Shown one piece after another: positions 18,927-28,241 of a stretch of DNA of 64,000 nt (positions are counted from its first letter, which is position 1; each line of letters starts with the position of its first letter). This stretch comes from GCA-2737725 sp965229355 (GTDB taxonomy: Bacteria; Pseudomonadota; Alphaproteobacteria; Rhodospirillales; Rhodospirillaceae): NCBI GenBank assembly GCA_965229355.1, contig OZ245869.1, forward strand, positions 1,798,001 through 1,862,000, in the 5' to 3' direction. The notes below the pieces were generated by a model. The model did no database searches. It was not told the DNA's origin and was given only the letters and a program-made list of their open reading frames with translations. A program made the translations under genes and the position numbers.

Positions 18927-20431
18927 ATAAGGTCGCATTCGCCGCTTTCATTTTATTATCGCTGGCGAGTGTGGCCGAAACGACTGTGGCTGAAGCTAAG
19001 ACGCTGCGCGTCGCAACCATCTCGCCCGCCATTTCATTTGCTAATCCTTATGCGCGCGATGAAGGTGGATATTTACGCCCCTCTATTTACGACAGTCTCA
19101 CGCTCGTCACACGCCAGGGCGAACTGAAGCCGGCCTTGGCAGAATCGTGGGCCACGGAAAACGACACGACTTGGGTTTTTAAGCTACGGGACGGAGTGGC
19201 TTTCTCCAACGGTGAAGTGTTCGATGCCGAAGCTGCGGCGTCGGCGATTAAAAATCTTATCGACCCTACGCAGCGGTTTCCGCGCGCGCTTGATGTCACG
19301 GGGATTGCGAGCGTACGGGCCCGCGATGCATTGACTCTGGAAGTCGTCACTGCAAAACCCGATCCCTTACTGGCACGCAAACTGAACATGGTGCCTATTC
19401 CAGCACCCAAAGCGTGGGCCGCGATGGGTGCTGAAGCCTTTTCAAAAGCACCGGTGGGCACTGGCCCTTATAAAATCGCGGGCTGGGATAGTGCGCGCAC
19501 AGTTTTGGAAGCGGTGCCGACATCGTGGCGCAAAGCACGCGACATTACAAAAATCGAAACCACGATTACGCCTGATGCGTCTGCGCGTGTGAAGGCGTTG
19601 TTGTCGGGCCGTGTGGATGTGGCGCTGGGGTTGGGCCCTGACGACGTTGAGCCGGTGAAAGAGGCTGGCTACGCAATTCGCATTACGCCCGTCATCAACG
19701 TCGCCGTGATTTCATTCCGCACGGTTCGTGATGACGCATCACCTTTAAAAGATGTGCGTGTACGCCAAGCGCTGAACTATGCGGTGGACCGCGACAGCAT
19801 CGTGCGTGAAATTTTGGCCAACACCACACGTGCCGCCAGTCAAGGTGTTGTGCCAGGCGTGCCGGGCCATAACCCTGATCTGAAGCCGTACCCATATGAT
19901 CCTGCCAAAGCGAAGGCGCTGTTGGCAGAGGCGGGATATTCGAATGGCTTTCCGCTGGTGATTTCGGTGTACGGCGGCTTACTGCCCAACGACACGACAA
20001 TGTTTCAAAAAGTCGCACAGGATTTAGACGCAGTGGGCGTGAAGGTCGAATTACGTTCGATGACCTTTGCAGATTATGCGCGGCGTTTGTTCAATGGTGA
20101 TTGGCAAGGTATCGATGCATTCTCGAACGGCTGGTTGAGCATCGGTCTGGGCGATCCGATGCGCGCTTTTGATCAATTTAGCTGCAATTATAATGCGCCG
20201 TTCTTCTGCGAGCCTGCGCTGCTGCCGAAGATTGAAGCTGTGCGCTATGAAATGGATGCGGCAAAGCGTGAGAGGTTGATGCAAGACCTTATGGCGGACT
20301 ATCGCAAAGCTGGTGTAGCGCTATGGCTGGTCGAGTTTTCAACCATTGTCGGAATGAATACGGCGATCAAAAACTTCGATACGCGATCAGACGGCATTTT
20401 GTACGAAGCCATCACGCTGGACCGGCCTTAG
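18923..20431 (+). CDS. ABC-type peptide/nickel substrate-binding protein (SBP family 5), orphan
   Basis: Periplasmic SBP of 502 aa. The signal peptide MNKVAFAAFILLSLASVAET is followed by TLRVATISPAISFANPYA, the family segments IYDSLTLVTRQGELKPALAE, FKLRDGVAFSNGEVFDAEAA, VGTGPYKIAGWD and VRQALNYAVDRDSIV. It closely resembles the SBPs at 3936-5435 and 47825-49348, and likewise has no permease/ATPase neighbour. It overlaps the preceding methyltransferase gene by 4 nt. Confidence 0.88.
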   Translation: MNKVAFAAFILLSLASVAETTVAEAKTLRVATISPAISFANPYARDEGGYLRPSIYDSLTLVTRQGELKPALAESWATENDTTWVFKLRDGVAFSNGEVFDAEAAASAIKNLIDPTQRFPRALDVTGIASVRARDALTLEVVTAKPDPLLARKLNMVPIPAPKAWAAMGAEAFSKAPVGTGPYKIAGWDSARTVLEAVPTSWRKARDITKIETTITPDASARVKALLSGRVDVALGLGPDDVEPVKEAGYAIRITPVINVAVISFRTVRDDASPLKDVRVRQALNYAVDRDSIVREILANTTRAASQGVVPGVPGHNPDLKPYPYDPAKAKALLAEAGYSNGFPLVISVYGGLLPNDTTMFQKVAQDLDAVGVKVELRSMTFADYARRLFNGDWQGIDAFSNGWLSIGLGDPMRAFDQFSCNYNAPFFCEPALLPKIEAVRYEMDAAKRERLMQDLMADYRKAGVALWLVEFSTIVGMNTAIKNFDTRSDGILYEAITLDRP

Positions 20432-20591
20432 GCGGATGGTCGTAATCATAGGGTGAAATAACTTTCTATAACAATCTGTTGCGATCTCTGATGGATGTAC
20501 ACAAGACTGTGGGATGCCTTGGGAAACATGTGCCCATGGTGTTAAGCTGCCTTATATAAAAGGCGTCACTTGTTACCGGGGATGGGCCGAC

Positions 20592-22754
20592 ATGAATCAC
20601 ATTGCAGATCATGCTTTTGATCGCCGCACAGTTTTAGGGGCTGCTGGTAGTGCTGCTCTGGCGCTCACGCTGCCGATCAATCGTGCAGTTGCGGCGGGTG
20701 GTGAGGGCGCAGCCATTTCGTTGGCCTTAAGCGCCTACGTGCAAATCACACCCGACAATCGCATCACCATCGTCTGCCCCGGTTCTGAAATTGGGCAAGG
20801 TGTGTTCTCAAGCTTGCCGAAAATTCTGTGCGAAGAATTGGAAGCGGATTGGGCATCGGTTGATGTGAAGTTGTCGAAAGCCGATGACGCCTATTCCAAT
20901 CCGGCCAAGAAGCGCCAAAGCACCGGCAACTCCGATGCAATCTCTGGATACATGCCTGCCCTGCTGAAAACGGGCGCGCAAGCCCGCGAAATGCTGATTG
21001 CTGCCGCAGCCAAACAATGGGGCGTAAAGCCCGAGACGTGCCGCGCTGAAAATAGTGTCGTGTATCACGACGCTTCAAAGCGCAGTGCCACGTATGGTGC
21101 GTTGTCGCCTGCTGCAGCGAAATTACCAATTCCGGCAGAGGTGAAATTAAAGTCGCCGGATAACTGGAAGCTCATTGGCAAAGATTTTATCCGCAAAGAC
21201 ACGCCTGCCAAAGTAGATGGCAGTGCTGATTTCGGCGCGGATGTGAAACTGCCGGGTTTGCTGGTCGCAACGTTAACAACCTCGCCCGTCTTTGGCGGCC
21301 AAGTGCAATCCTATAACGCCAATGCTGCAATGGCTGTGAAGGGCGTTGTGAAACTGGTGTCGATTGATAACGGCTCTGGCACTGGTGGGTTGGCGGCGAT
21401 TGCAGAAAACTACTATCAAGCCAAGAAAGCCTTAGAAGCAGCACAAATTGTTTGGGACTATAAAGGCGGCGAAACATTTACGTCCGCTGGTTATTCCGAT
21501 GTCATGCGCCAGGGCGTGAATGATGAAGGCAAACCATTACCGCCCAGCAAGCGCGGCGATGTTACGGCGACATTCCAAGCCGCGACTAAAAAACTCGATG
21601 TTGTTTACGAAGTGCCGATGCTGGCGCACGCCTGTATGGAGCCGATGTCATCGACTGCCATGGTGACGGATGATGCCTGCTTGGTGTGGTCGCCTGCGCA
21701 GCAACAGGGTGCTGCGCGTGAGTTGGCGGCAAAGCTGACCAATCTGCCGCTGGAAAAAGTGACGCTGCAAAATACGTTCTCAGGCGGTGGCTTTGGCCGT
21801 AAGTGGGAGTTGGATTTCACGCGTCAGGTGATTCAGATCGCGCAAGCCGTGAAGGGTCGTCCGGTACGGATGTACTGGTCGCGCGAAGAAGATATTCAGC
21901 ACGATTACTATCGCCCTGCTTACGTCATGCACGTCCAAGGTGGGCTCGATAAAGACAATGCACTCACCACGCTGCGTACTAAAATCGTTGGCCAATCCAT
22001 GTTGGCCTATCAAAAGCGCCCGATGCCGGTGGATTTTACGGCCGTCGGTGGCGCAATTAATTTGGGCTACGCCATTCCCAACACGTTGATTGAGTATGTC
22101 GAGAAAACTCCCAACGCTCCGGCCGGGTTCTGGCGTTCTGTTGCCTCATCACACAATGGCTTCTTCTCTGAAAGTGCGATTGATGAGTTGGCCGTGCTGG
22201 CTGGCAAAGATCAGGTCGAGTTCCGCCGTGCGCTTTTAAAAGACAAGCCCCGTGAGTTGGCGGTGCTGAACCTGCTGGCCGAAAAGTCAGGCTGGGGCAA
22301 AAAACTCCCGCCCGGCCATGGTATGGGCATCGCGTTCACGCCAGGCTTTGGGTCGATTTTGGGGGCCACGGCCGAAGTGGTCGTGAAAGGGAACGATCTG
22401 CGCGTGGTCCGCATGGTCTGCGTGGCGGACTGCGGCACGCTCATTGAGCCGCATAACGTGATTTCGCAGTTGGAGGGCGGGTTGGTGTTTGGGCTTTCAG
22501 CTGCGCTGTTTGATGAAATCAGCATCGATAAAGGGGCTGTCCGGCAGAGCAATTTCTCGGATTACCCCATGCCCACCCTGGCCACGACCCCTGAATTGGA
22601 AGTTTATCTCATTCCCAGCAAGGAAAAGCCGGGTGGAGTAGGCGAAACCTCGGTTCCGGCAGCGGCCCCGGCTGTGGCCAATGCAATCTTTGCGGCGACT
22701 GGGCAGCGTATTCGCAAGCTGCCGTTGCGTAGCGCAGGGTTCATAGTTGCTTAG
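20592..22754 (+). CDS. molybdopterin-binding oxidoreductase subunit (IorB/xanthine-dehydrogenase family), Tat-exported
   Basis: Large Mo-hydroxylase subunit of 720 aa. The ATG at 20592 (MNHIADHAF) has a GGGG stretch about 9 nt upstream and opens a Tat signal: DRRTVLGAAGSAALALTLP. The order of segments fits the isoquinoline 1-oxidoreductase beta type: VCPGSEIGQGVFSSLPKILC, GGGFGRKWELDF, GFWRSVASSHNGFF and GGVGETSVPAAAPAVANAIF with the active-site Glu region at the end. Members of this class normally work with a small [2Fe-2S] subunit and a cytochrome; neither is adjacent. The substrate is unknown. Confidence 0.88.
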   Translation: MNHIADHAFDRRTVLGAAGSAALALTLPINRAVAAGGEGAAISLALSAYVQITPDNRITIVCPGSEIGQGVFSSLPKILCEELEADWASVDVKLSKADDAYSNPAKKRQSTGNSDAISGYMPALLKTGAQAREMLIAAAAKQWGVKPETCRAENSVVYHDASKRSATYGALSPAAAKLPIPAEVKLKSPDNWKLIGKDFIRKDTPAKVDGSADFGADVKLPGLLVATLTTSPVFGGQVQSYNANAAMAVKGVVKLVSIDNGSGTGGLAAIAENYYQAKKALEAAQIVWDYKGGETFTSAGYSDVMRQGVNDEGKPLPPSKRGDVTATFQAATKKLDVVYEVPMLAHACMEPMSSTAMVTDDACLVWSPAQQQGAARELAAKLTNLPLEKVTLQNTFSGGGFGRKWELDFTRQVIQIAQAVKGRPVRMYWSREEDIQHDYYRPAYVMHVQGGLDKDNALTTLRTKIVGQSMLAYQKRPMPVDFTAVGGAINLGYAIPNTLIEYVEKTPNAPAGFWRSVASSHNGFFSESAIDELAVLAGKDQVEFRRALLKDKPRELAVLNLLAEKSGWGKKLPPGHGMGIAFTPGFGSILGATAEVVVKGNDLRVVRMVCVADCGTLIEPHNVISQLEGGLVFGLSAALFDEISIDKGAVRQSNFSDYPMPTLATTPELEVYLIPSKEKPGGVGETSVPAAAPAVANAIFAATGQRIRKLPLRSAGFIVA

Positions 22755-22840
22755 ACTTAAAATGTGCTAAGGCTTTGGCTTCTTTAGGACTTTCGCCGTA
22801 AATGTCCTGTGTCTAGACTGGTGCCGTTGGGGGACAGGGC

Positions 22841-23797
22841 ATGATGCGATTCGCCACCATTGTGGGTCTGGTAGGTATGGCCATTAGTATGGCTTGTCAT
22901 GCGCCTGTCATGGCGCAGTCCCATACGGCTGTCATCGATTGTACGAACTGCCCTGAGTTGATTGTCGTGCCGTCGGGTATGCTCAACATGGGTACGGATG
23001 CCAATGCGCTAGAACTCGACCGTACAGGTCGGGGCAAAGGCGAAGCTGGCATTGTTCAAGTCACGATCAATAAGTCGTTCGCGTTAGGGCGCACCGAAGT
23101 CACGCGCGCCCAATATGCGGCGTTTGTGAAGGCGGCCAACTATAACCCCGAGATTAAATTCTGCCGCGTCTGGGATCAGGCGGGGGCGAAATTTGTCGAT
23201 GTGCCGGGCCGCGATTGGCGCACCACAGGTTTGCAAACGGCGGCCCGCGATGATCAACCGGTCACGTGCGTCAGCTGGGATGATGCCGTCGCTTATACTC
23301 AATGGCTGAGTAAAGAAACGGGCAAGCTGTACCGTTTGCCGTCGGAAGCGGAATGGGAATACGCCGCACGCGCAGGCTCGACTAAAAAACGCTTCTGGGG
23401 CGATGACCCGGCGGAAGGTTGCGAATATGCCAATACTTTCGATCTCACCGGACACCGCGCTTACCCGCTATCGCAAGCGTATGTAATGTGCACCGATAGT
23501 TTTGCCGACATCGCACCCGTTGCCTCGTTGCTGCCCAATAATTTTGGTCTGCACGATATGATTGGCAATGTGTCGGAGTGGGTGGGTGATTGTTTCACAA
23601 CGTCGAAAATGAATCGCCCGAAAGATCAGCGCGCGTGGACGTGGGACGGTTGCACGGTGCGCGGTGTTCGCGGTGGAAGCTGGATGAACACGCCGGACCA
23701 AAACCGCGTGGCGTTCCCGGCAGGTGATCCGCCTTCAGACCGATATGTGTACTTAGGCTTCCGTGTCGCGCGTGATTTGACGGAGAGCGAGAAATGA
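22841..23797 (+). CDS. exported SUMF1/FGE-fold protein 1
   Basis: Formylglycine-generating-enzyme-like fold, 318 aa, exported by a signal peptide ending near APVMAQ. The mature part starts with DCTNCPELIVVPSG (33-46), a motif shared by all three SUMF1 genes here. The domain shows FALGRTEVTRAQYAAFV, PVTCVSWDDAVAYTQWLS, YRLPSEAEWEYAARAG, NNFGLHDMIGNVSEWVGD and VRGGSW near the end. The Cys pair that true FGEs carry after RGGSW is missing (RGGSWMNTPDQNRV), so sulfatase activation is unlikely. It overlaps the next gene by 4 nt. Confidence 0.88.
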   Translation: MMRFATIVGLVGMAISMACHAPVMAQSHTAVIDCTNCPELIVVPSGMLNMGTDANALELDRTGRGKGEAGIVQVTINKSFALGRTEVTRAQYAAFVKAANYNPEIKFCRVWDQAGAKFVDVPGRDWRTTGLQTAARDDQPVTCVSWDDAVAYTQWLSKETGKLYRLPSEAEWEYAARAGSTKKRFWGDDPAEGCEYANTFDLTGHRAYPLSQAYVMCTDSFADIAPVASLLPNNFGLHDMIGNVSEWVGDCFTTSKMNRPKDQRAWTWDGCTVRGVRGGSWMNTPDQNRVAFPAGDPPSDRYVYLGFRVARDLTESEK

Positions 23798-24735
23798 ACC
23801 GCATTCTTCTCGCCCTTGTTTTGAGCGTTGCCACTTTTGGCGTTGCTCAGGCGCAAACAAAAACTATTCGCGATTGCCCGACGTGCCCTGAGATTGTTGT
23901 GGTGCCGGCAGGGAAATTCGCCATGGGCACCGCGCCTGGTGCACCCGAAGTGGATGAAGACACCGGCGAAAGCCCGCAGCTGGATGTGACGATCGAGAAG
24001 CCCTTTGGTCTGGGCAAGACCGAAGTGACGACGCAGCAATTCATCGAGTTTGTCACGCAATCGGGTTACAAAATGGAGCCGGGCTGTCGCTTGTGGAATG
24101 CGCGCTGGCTGTTCGATCCGAAAAGCGATTTCCGGGGTGCGGGCCAAATGCGCACGCCGAAGCCAACTGTACCAGCCGTTTGCATCAGCTGGAACGATGC
24201 GAAGGCTTATGTTGCGTGGCTGAGCAAGAAGACGGGCAAAACCTATCGTCTGCCGTCTGAAACAGAATGGGAATATGCGGCGCGTGCGGGCTCGACCACA
24301 CCGCGCTATTTCAGTGCGGAAGCGGCGGAAACTGCGGCGGTCACGCCAAGCTGTGAATACGCCAATACGTATGACGTTTCAGCCCAAACCGAATATCCGT
24401 TCCCCTATCCTTACGCCCGCTGCAAAGATAACGCAGCCGATATGGCGCCCGTGGCGTCGTACAAGCCCAATGCATTTGGCTTGTACGATATGATCGGCAA
24501 TACGTCCGAGTGGGTTGAAGATTGCTACACGGCAAGCTTGGTCGGCCGTGCGCCGGATCAACGGGCATGGACATGGCAAGGTGGTTGCGAAACGCGCAGC
24601 GTGCGCGGCGGCTCATGGACGTCGCGCCCTGCTGATGCGCGGGCCGCCAAACGCGAGAATGCAGCACCGAATACAAAGACTACCTATATCGGCTTCCGCA
24701 TTGCGCGGGATGTCACGGTCGGAGAGGCCCAGTGA
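23794..24735 (+). CDS. exported SUMF1/FGE-fold protein 2
   Basis: 313 aa, signal peptide MNRILLALVLSVATFGVAQA. The mature protein begins with RDCPTCPEIVVVPAG (26-40), then FGLGKTEVTTQQFIEFV, PAVCISWNDAKAYVAWLS, YRLPSETEWEYAARAG and NAFGLYDMIGNTSEWVED. After VRGGSW comes TSRPADARAAK, again without the catalytic Cys pair of FGE. It overlaps the genes on both sides by 4 nt, which implies coupled translation and fixed stoichiometry of the three paralogues. Role unknown. Confidence 0.88.
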   Translation: MNRILLALVLSVATFGVAQAQTKTIRDCPTCPEIVVVPAGKFAMGTAPGAPEVDEDTGESPQLDVTIEKPFGLGKTEVTTQQFIEFVTQSGYKMEPGCRLWNARWLFDPKSDFRGAGQMRTPKPTVPAVCISWNDAKAYVAWLSKKTGKTYRLPSETEWEYAARAGSTTPRYFSAEAAETAAVTPSCEYANTYDVSAQTEYPFPYPYARCKDNAADMAPVASYKPNAFGLYDMIGNTSEWVEDCYTASLVGRAPDQRAWTWQGGCETRSVRGGSWTSRPADARAAKRENAAPNTKTTYIGFRIARDVTVGEAQ

Positions 24736-26141
24736 CGAGGGCGCTGATGTTGGCCTTCGCTCTCGCAGGGTCCGCATTAGCACAACCGACATTCGCTGAA
24801 GAGCCTCAGTTAAAATCCGGCGTTGTTGTGAAGGACTGCCCCACGTGCCCTGACATGGTGGTGGTGCCTGCGGGTGAATTTATGATCGGAAGCACTGCCG
24901 ATACACCCGATGTCGATGTCAGCCGGGGCGAAACGCCGCAAGCCAAAATCAAAATCGCCAAAGGGTTTTTGCTGGGCCGTTATGAAGTCACGGTGGGCCA
25001 GTATCGCGACTTCATCCGTGAAACTGGCTATCAGCCACCTAAGAAAGCCTGCCGCGTGTGGGATAACGCCTTTGTCGATAAGGCGGATGCGACCTGGGAA
25101 AATCCGTATCAACCGCAGCGGCCTGAACCTCTGCATCCCGTCAGCTGTGTCAGTTGGAACGATGCGCAAGCCTTTATCAACTGGTTGTCGAAGAAAACCG
25201 GCAAGGCGTATCGCCTGCCATCAAGTGCAGAGTGGGAATATGCCGCGCGCGCAGGCACCACCACATCGCGCTTCTGGGGCAACGGTACCGACGAAGCGTG
25301 TGAATACGCCAACACCTACGATATTTCCGCCAAAGAAAAATATCCGTTTACCTGGACGTTCTCGCCGTGCCGCGACGGTTACCCAGAACAAGCGCCTGTC
25401 GGAAAGTTCAAGCCAAACCCATTTGGTTTGTACGACATGATCGGCAATGTCTGGGAGTGGACGGCGGATTGTTATGCCGGTTCGCACCAGGGCCGTCCCA
25501 AAGACGGCAAAGCGTGGGAATGGAATAGCGTTTGTGAGAATCGCGAAACGCGTGGTGGCGCCTGGATGAGTGCGCCCGAGCGCAATCGCATTGCTTGGCC
25601 GGGCCGTGACCCCGCCGAGCGCCGCTTGAATTACTTTGGCTTCCGCATCGCGCGCGATTTGGATGCTTCGTATGCGACGACATATGACGGCGGACAGTTG
25701 CGCCGCGTCACGGTGTTCACGGCAGATATGAAAAAAGCCAAGCAGTTCTGGGTCGATGCGTTGGGCTACAAAGTGCGCCTTGATAATCCGGCTTTTGGCG
25801 GTGAAGAGACGGCGAAAAGTTTGAAGCTTAAGGACAATGCCCGCGCGCACTATGTCTTGCTCGAGCCGGGCCAAACCAAAGGCCCGTTGATCGGATTGAT
25901 GGGTGCTACGGGCCAGCAACTCTCAACCAAGACAGATTCACCCAACGATACGCCCAACGCGGGCGATGTGATCATTGTGGTGAACGTCAAAGATATCGTG
26001 CGCACTTTTGTGAAGTTTAAAGATCTCGGTGTGCGCGTGCTTGCGCAACCTTCTCCATTACCCGGCACCAGCGGTGTCGAGGGCACAGTTGTGTCGCCCG
26101 ACGGCAACCGCATCACGATCCAACAAATCGAATCGGAATAA
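24732..26141 (+). CDS. exported SUMF1/FGE-fold protein 3 fused to a VOC (glyoxalase-like) domain
   Basis: 469 aa, GTG start overlapping the previous stop (GTGA). The signal peptide ends near SALAQ. KDCPTCPDMVVVPAGEF (34-50) opens the SUMF1 domain (about 35-310), with YRLPSSAEWEYAARAG, NPFGLYDMIGNVWEWTAD and RGGAWMSAPERNRI, no Cys pair. A second domain from about residue 315 begins RRVTVFTADMKKAKQFWVDA and ends TVVSPDGNRITIQQIE, the pattern of a vicinal-oxygen-chelate module. The fusion is unusual and suggests a small-molecule or metal ligand. The flavin amine oxidase follows 5 nt later. Confidence 0.87.
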   Translation: MTRALMLAFALAGSALAQPTFAEEPQLKSGVVVKDCPTCPDMVVVPAGEFMIGSTADTPDVDVSRGETPQAKIKIAKGFLLGRYEVTVGQYRDFIRETGYQPPKKACRVWDNAFVDKADATWENPYQPQRPEPLHPVSCVSWNDAQAFINWLSKKTGKAYRLPSSAEWEYAARAGTTTSRFWGNGTDEACEYANTYDISAKEKYPFTWTFSPCRDGYPEQAPVGKFKPNPFGLYDMIGNVWEWTADCYAGSHQGRPKDGKAWEWNSVCENRETRGGAWMSAPERNRIAWPGRDPAERRLNYFGFRIARDLDASYATTYDGGQLRRVTVFTADMKKAKQFWVDALGYKVRLDNPAFGGEETAKSLKLKDNARAHYVLLEPGQTKGPLIGLMGATGQQLSTKTDSPNDTPNAGDVIIVVNVKDIVRTFVKFKDLGVRVLAQPSPLPGTSGVEGTVVSPDGNRITIQQIESE

Positions 26142-26146
26142 CGGCC

Positions 26147-27586
26147 ATGACCAACCTGACGCTTCCCCGCCGCTCATCGTTGAAACTGATGGGCGGTGCA
26201 GCCCTGGCCACGACCACATTCACGCGACCTTTGCGTGCGGCCACCAAAGAAGCTGACGTGGTGATTGTGGGGGCAGGTCTTTCAGGTCTCATCGCGGCTT
26301 GCATTCTGGAAGAGCAAGGCAAGTCGGTTGTTGTCGTAGAAGCCAAAGATCGCGTCGGTGGGCGTTGCTACACCTACACTGATCTGCCGGGCAAACCCGA
26401 AGTGGGTGGCTCGTCTGTTGGCTCAATGTATGCGCGCTTTTTAGATTGGGCCGACAAGTTGGGCATTAAGCGTAACCCCGCTGTAAGTGGCGGCGGTGAT
26501 CTGTTCTCATACGTTTACAACATTCAAGGCCAGAATATTTTACGTAAAGATTGGGCAGCGCATGCACTCAACCCATTCCAAGGCGAAGACAAAAAACTAA
26601 CGCCTGATTCGTTCCGTTTCCGCATGCTGGATCGCTATCATACCTTCGATGATTTGGAATCGTGGCGCGAGGCAAAGTTCAACGGCACCGACTCGTCGCT
26701 GTACGATCTCTTCAGATCGAAAGGCCATTCCGATGCTGAAATTTCGTTAGGCCTTGGCTCTAACCCTGGTTACGGCCACAGCCCATATGATCTCTCGGCC
26801 GTGCATATGTTCCACGTGTCGAATTTTGCACGCACGCAAATGCAACAGAACGCACCCAGTTTCTGGGATTTTGAAGGCGGCAATCAAAGCCTGCCCATCG
26901 CCATGGCCAAAACACTCAAAGGCGATGTGTTTTTAAAAACACCCATCACAGCCGTACGTACAAACAGTTCAGGTGCTGAAGTGGTTGCTGCCGATGGCCG
27001 CACGTTCAAAGGCAAAGCCGTCATCGTGTCGTTGCCGTTCTCGGCGTTGCGCTTCGTGACGTTCGAGCCGGGCCTGACTGGTTTGCAAGCCGAAGCCGTG
27101 AACACGATTCCCTATGGCACGTGCTGGCATGCGTACTTGTCGCTGAAGGGAAAATTCTGGGAACAAGATGGCATGCCCATCGGCATCTGGTCTGATTCAA
27201 CAGTGGGCCGTATTTCTGCGCAACGCGATGGAAACAATGTGGTGGGCTTGTATGTTTTCCTCACCGGTAAACAAGCGATGCGGTTGAACACGTTGCCGAT
27301 GGATGTGGCCAAAGATGTATACATGAAGGCGCTGTATACAGTTCGTCCATCGACTCAAGGAAAAGTGAAGATGGAACGCGCCTGGAGCTGGGTGAACGAT
27401 GCGTACGCCGGTGGTATGTACGCCTACTGGCGGCCAGGCATGATTGCGAAGTTCAAGGACAAGATCGCGGTGCCTTACAATGGCGTCTACTTTTGCGGCG
27501 AGCATACGGCTGATTCCACGCGCGGACTTGAAGGTGCATTGGAATCGGGCGAACGCGCAGCCTTTGAAGTGCTGGAGAAAATTTAA
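26147..27586 (+). CDS. Tat-exported flavin monoamine oxidase family protein
   Basis: FAD-dependent amine oxidase, 479 aa. A Tat-like signal (LPRRSSLKLMGGAALATTTF) precedes the dinucleotide fold VVIVGAGLSGLIAA (38-51) with Glu65 and VGGRCYTY (70-77). The C-terminal FAD clamp is VYFCGEHTADSTRGLEGALE. Family members oxidise amines to aldehydes with H2O2 release; the substrate is unknown. It begins 5 nt after the SUMF1-VOC gene and ends 18 nt before the NTF2-like gene, so it belongs to the same apparent operon and would act in the periplasm. Confidence 0.88.
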   Translation: MTNLTLPRRSSLKLMGGAALATTTFTRPLRAATKEADVVIVGAGLSGLIAACILEEQGKSVVVVEAKDRVGGRCYTYTDLPGKPEVGGSSVGSMYARFLDWADKLGIKRNPAVSGGGDLFSYVYNIQGQNILRKDWAAHALNPFQGEDKKLTPDSFRFRMLDRYHTFDDLESWREAKFNGTDSSLYDLFRSKGHSDAEISLGLGSNPGYGHSPYDLSAVHMFHVSNFARTQMQQNAPSFWDFEGGNQSLPIAMAKTLKGDVFLKTPITAVRTNSSGAEVVAADGRTFKGKAVIVSLPFSALRFVTFEPGLTGLQAEAVNTIPYGTCWHAYLSLKGKFWEQDGMPIGIWSDSTVGRISAQRDGNNVVGLYVFLTGKQAMRLNTLPMDVAKDVYMKALYTVRPSTQGKVKMERAWSWVNDAYAGGMYAYWRPGMIAKFKDKIAVPYNGVYFCGEHTADSTRGLEGALESGERAAFEVLEKI

Positions 27587-27604
27587 ACTCAAACGGAGGG
27601 TTTG

Positions 27605-28150
27605 ATGCGCTTTGGTTTAATTGTAGCTGCGGTCATTTCATTTTCTGCCTCAGCTTTTGCGCAAGAGCCCACCATTACAGGCGGCACGATGGAGGACGTG
27701 AAAACGCTCATCGTCCGCAAAGATGCAATGATTGAAGCTTACAATAAAGCAGACATCAAAGCGGTCGCTGCAAATTACACTGACAACGCATGGCACGTTT
27801 CACCGCGTCGCCCACCTGCCATTGGGCGCGATGCGATTGCGGCCTATTTTGAACCCGCCATGAAACTCTACACCATGGAGTCGCAGTCCAAGGTGCTGAA
27901 CGTTGATATCTCGGGCGACACCGCCACAATGATTAGCGAAGGCGAATTAAAGGGTGTGCCGCGTGCGGGCGTCAAAGGCCGTGATGGCAACGCACCGCCA
28001 ACGTTCACTGAACGTCGTATCAATATGACAGTATTCAAGAAGCAGCCTGATGGTCGTTGGTTGATCCACCGTTTCTTCGATACCACGCCGGCTGAAGCAA
28101 AAACCCCTGAAGCAAAGCCGGCCGACTCGAAAGCACCCGAGTCGAAATAA
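27605..28150 (+). CDS. exported NTF2/SnoaL-like (DUF4440-type) protein
   Basis: 181 aa, signal peptide MRFGLIVAAVISFSASAFA with GGAGGG 4 nt before the ATG. The mature part (IVRKDAMIEAYNKADIKAVAANYTDNAWHVSPRR..., IGRDAIAAYF, GRWLIHRFFDTTP) has the cone-shaped NTF2 fold pattern. It ends in a Lys/Pro/Ala/Glu-rich tail with repeats of the type EAKTPEAKPADSK. NTF2-like proteins may be enzymes or binding proteins; no catalytic assignment is possible. It is the last gene of the 22841-28150 series. Confidence 0.78.
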   Translation: MRFGLIVAAVISFSASAFAQEPTITGGTMEDVKTLIVRKDAMIEAYNKADIKAVAANYTDNAWHVSPRRPPAIGRDAIAAYFEPAMKLYTMESQSKVLNVDISGDTATMISEGELKGVPRAGVKGRDGNAPPTFTERRINMTVFKKQPDGRWLIHRFFDTTPAEAKTPEAKPADSKAPESK

Positions 28151-28241
28151 AGCTGTCTACGTAAAGCCGTTTAACAAAACGCCTTACACCCAACTTTAAA
28201 AAGCCGCCGTCAGGACACATTTGCGGTTCATGTTTCACAGC

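Noticed and set aside
22841..26141. Diversity-generating retroelement targets
   Set aside because: SUMF1/FGE folds can be DGR targets, but there is no reverse transcriptase, no template repeat and no adenine-biased variable end here.
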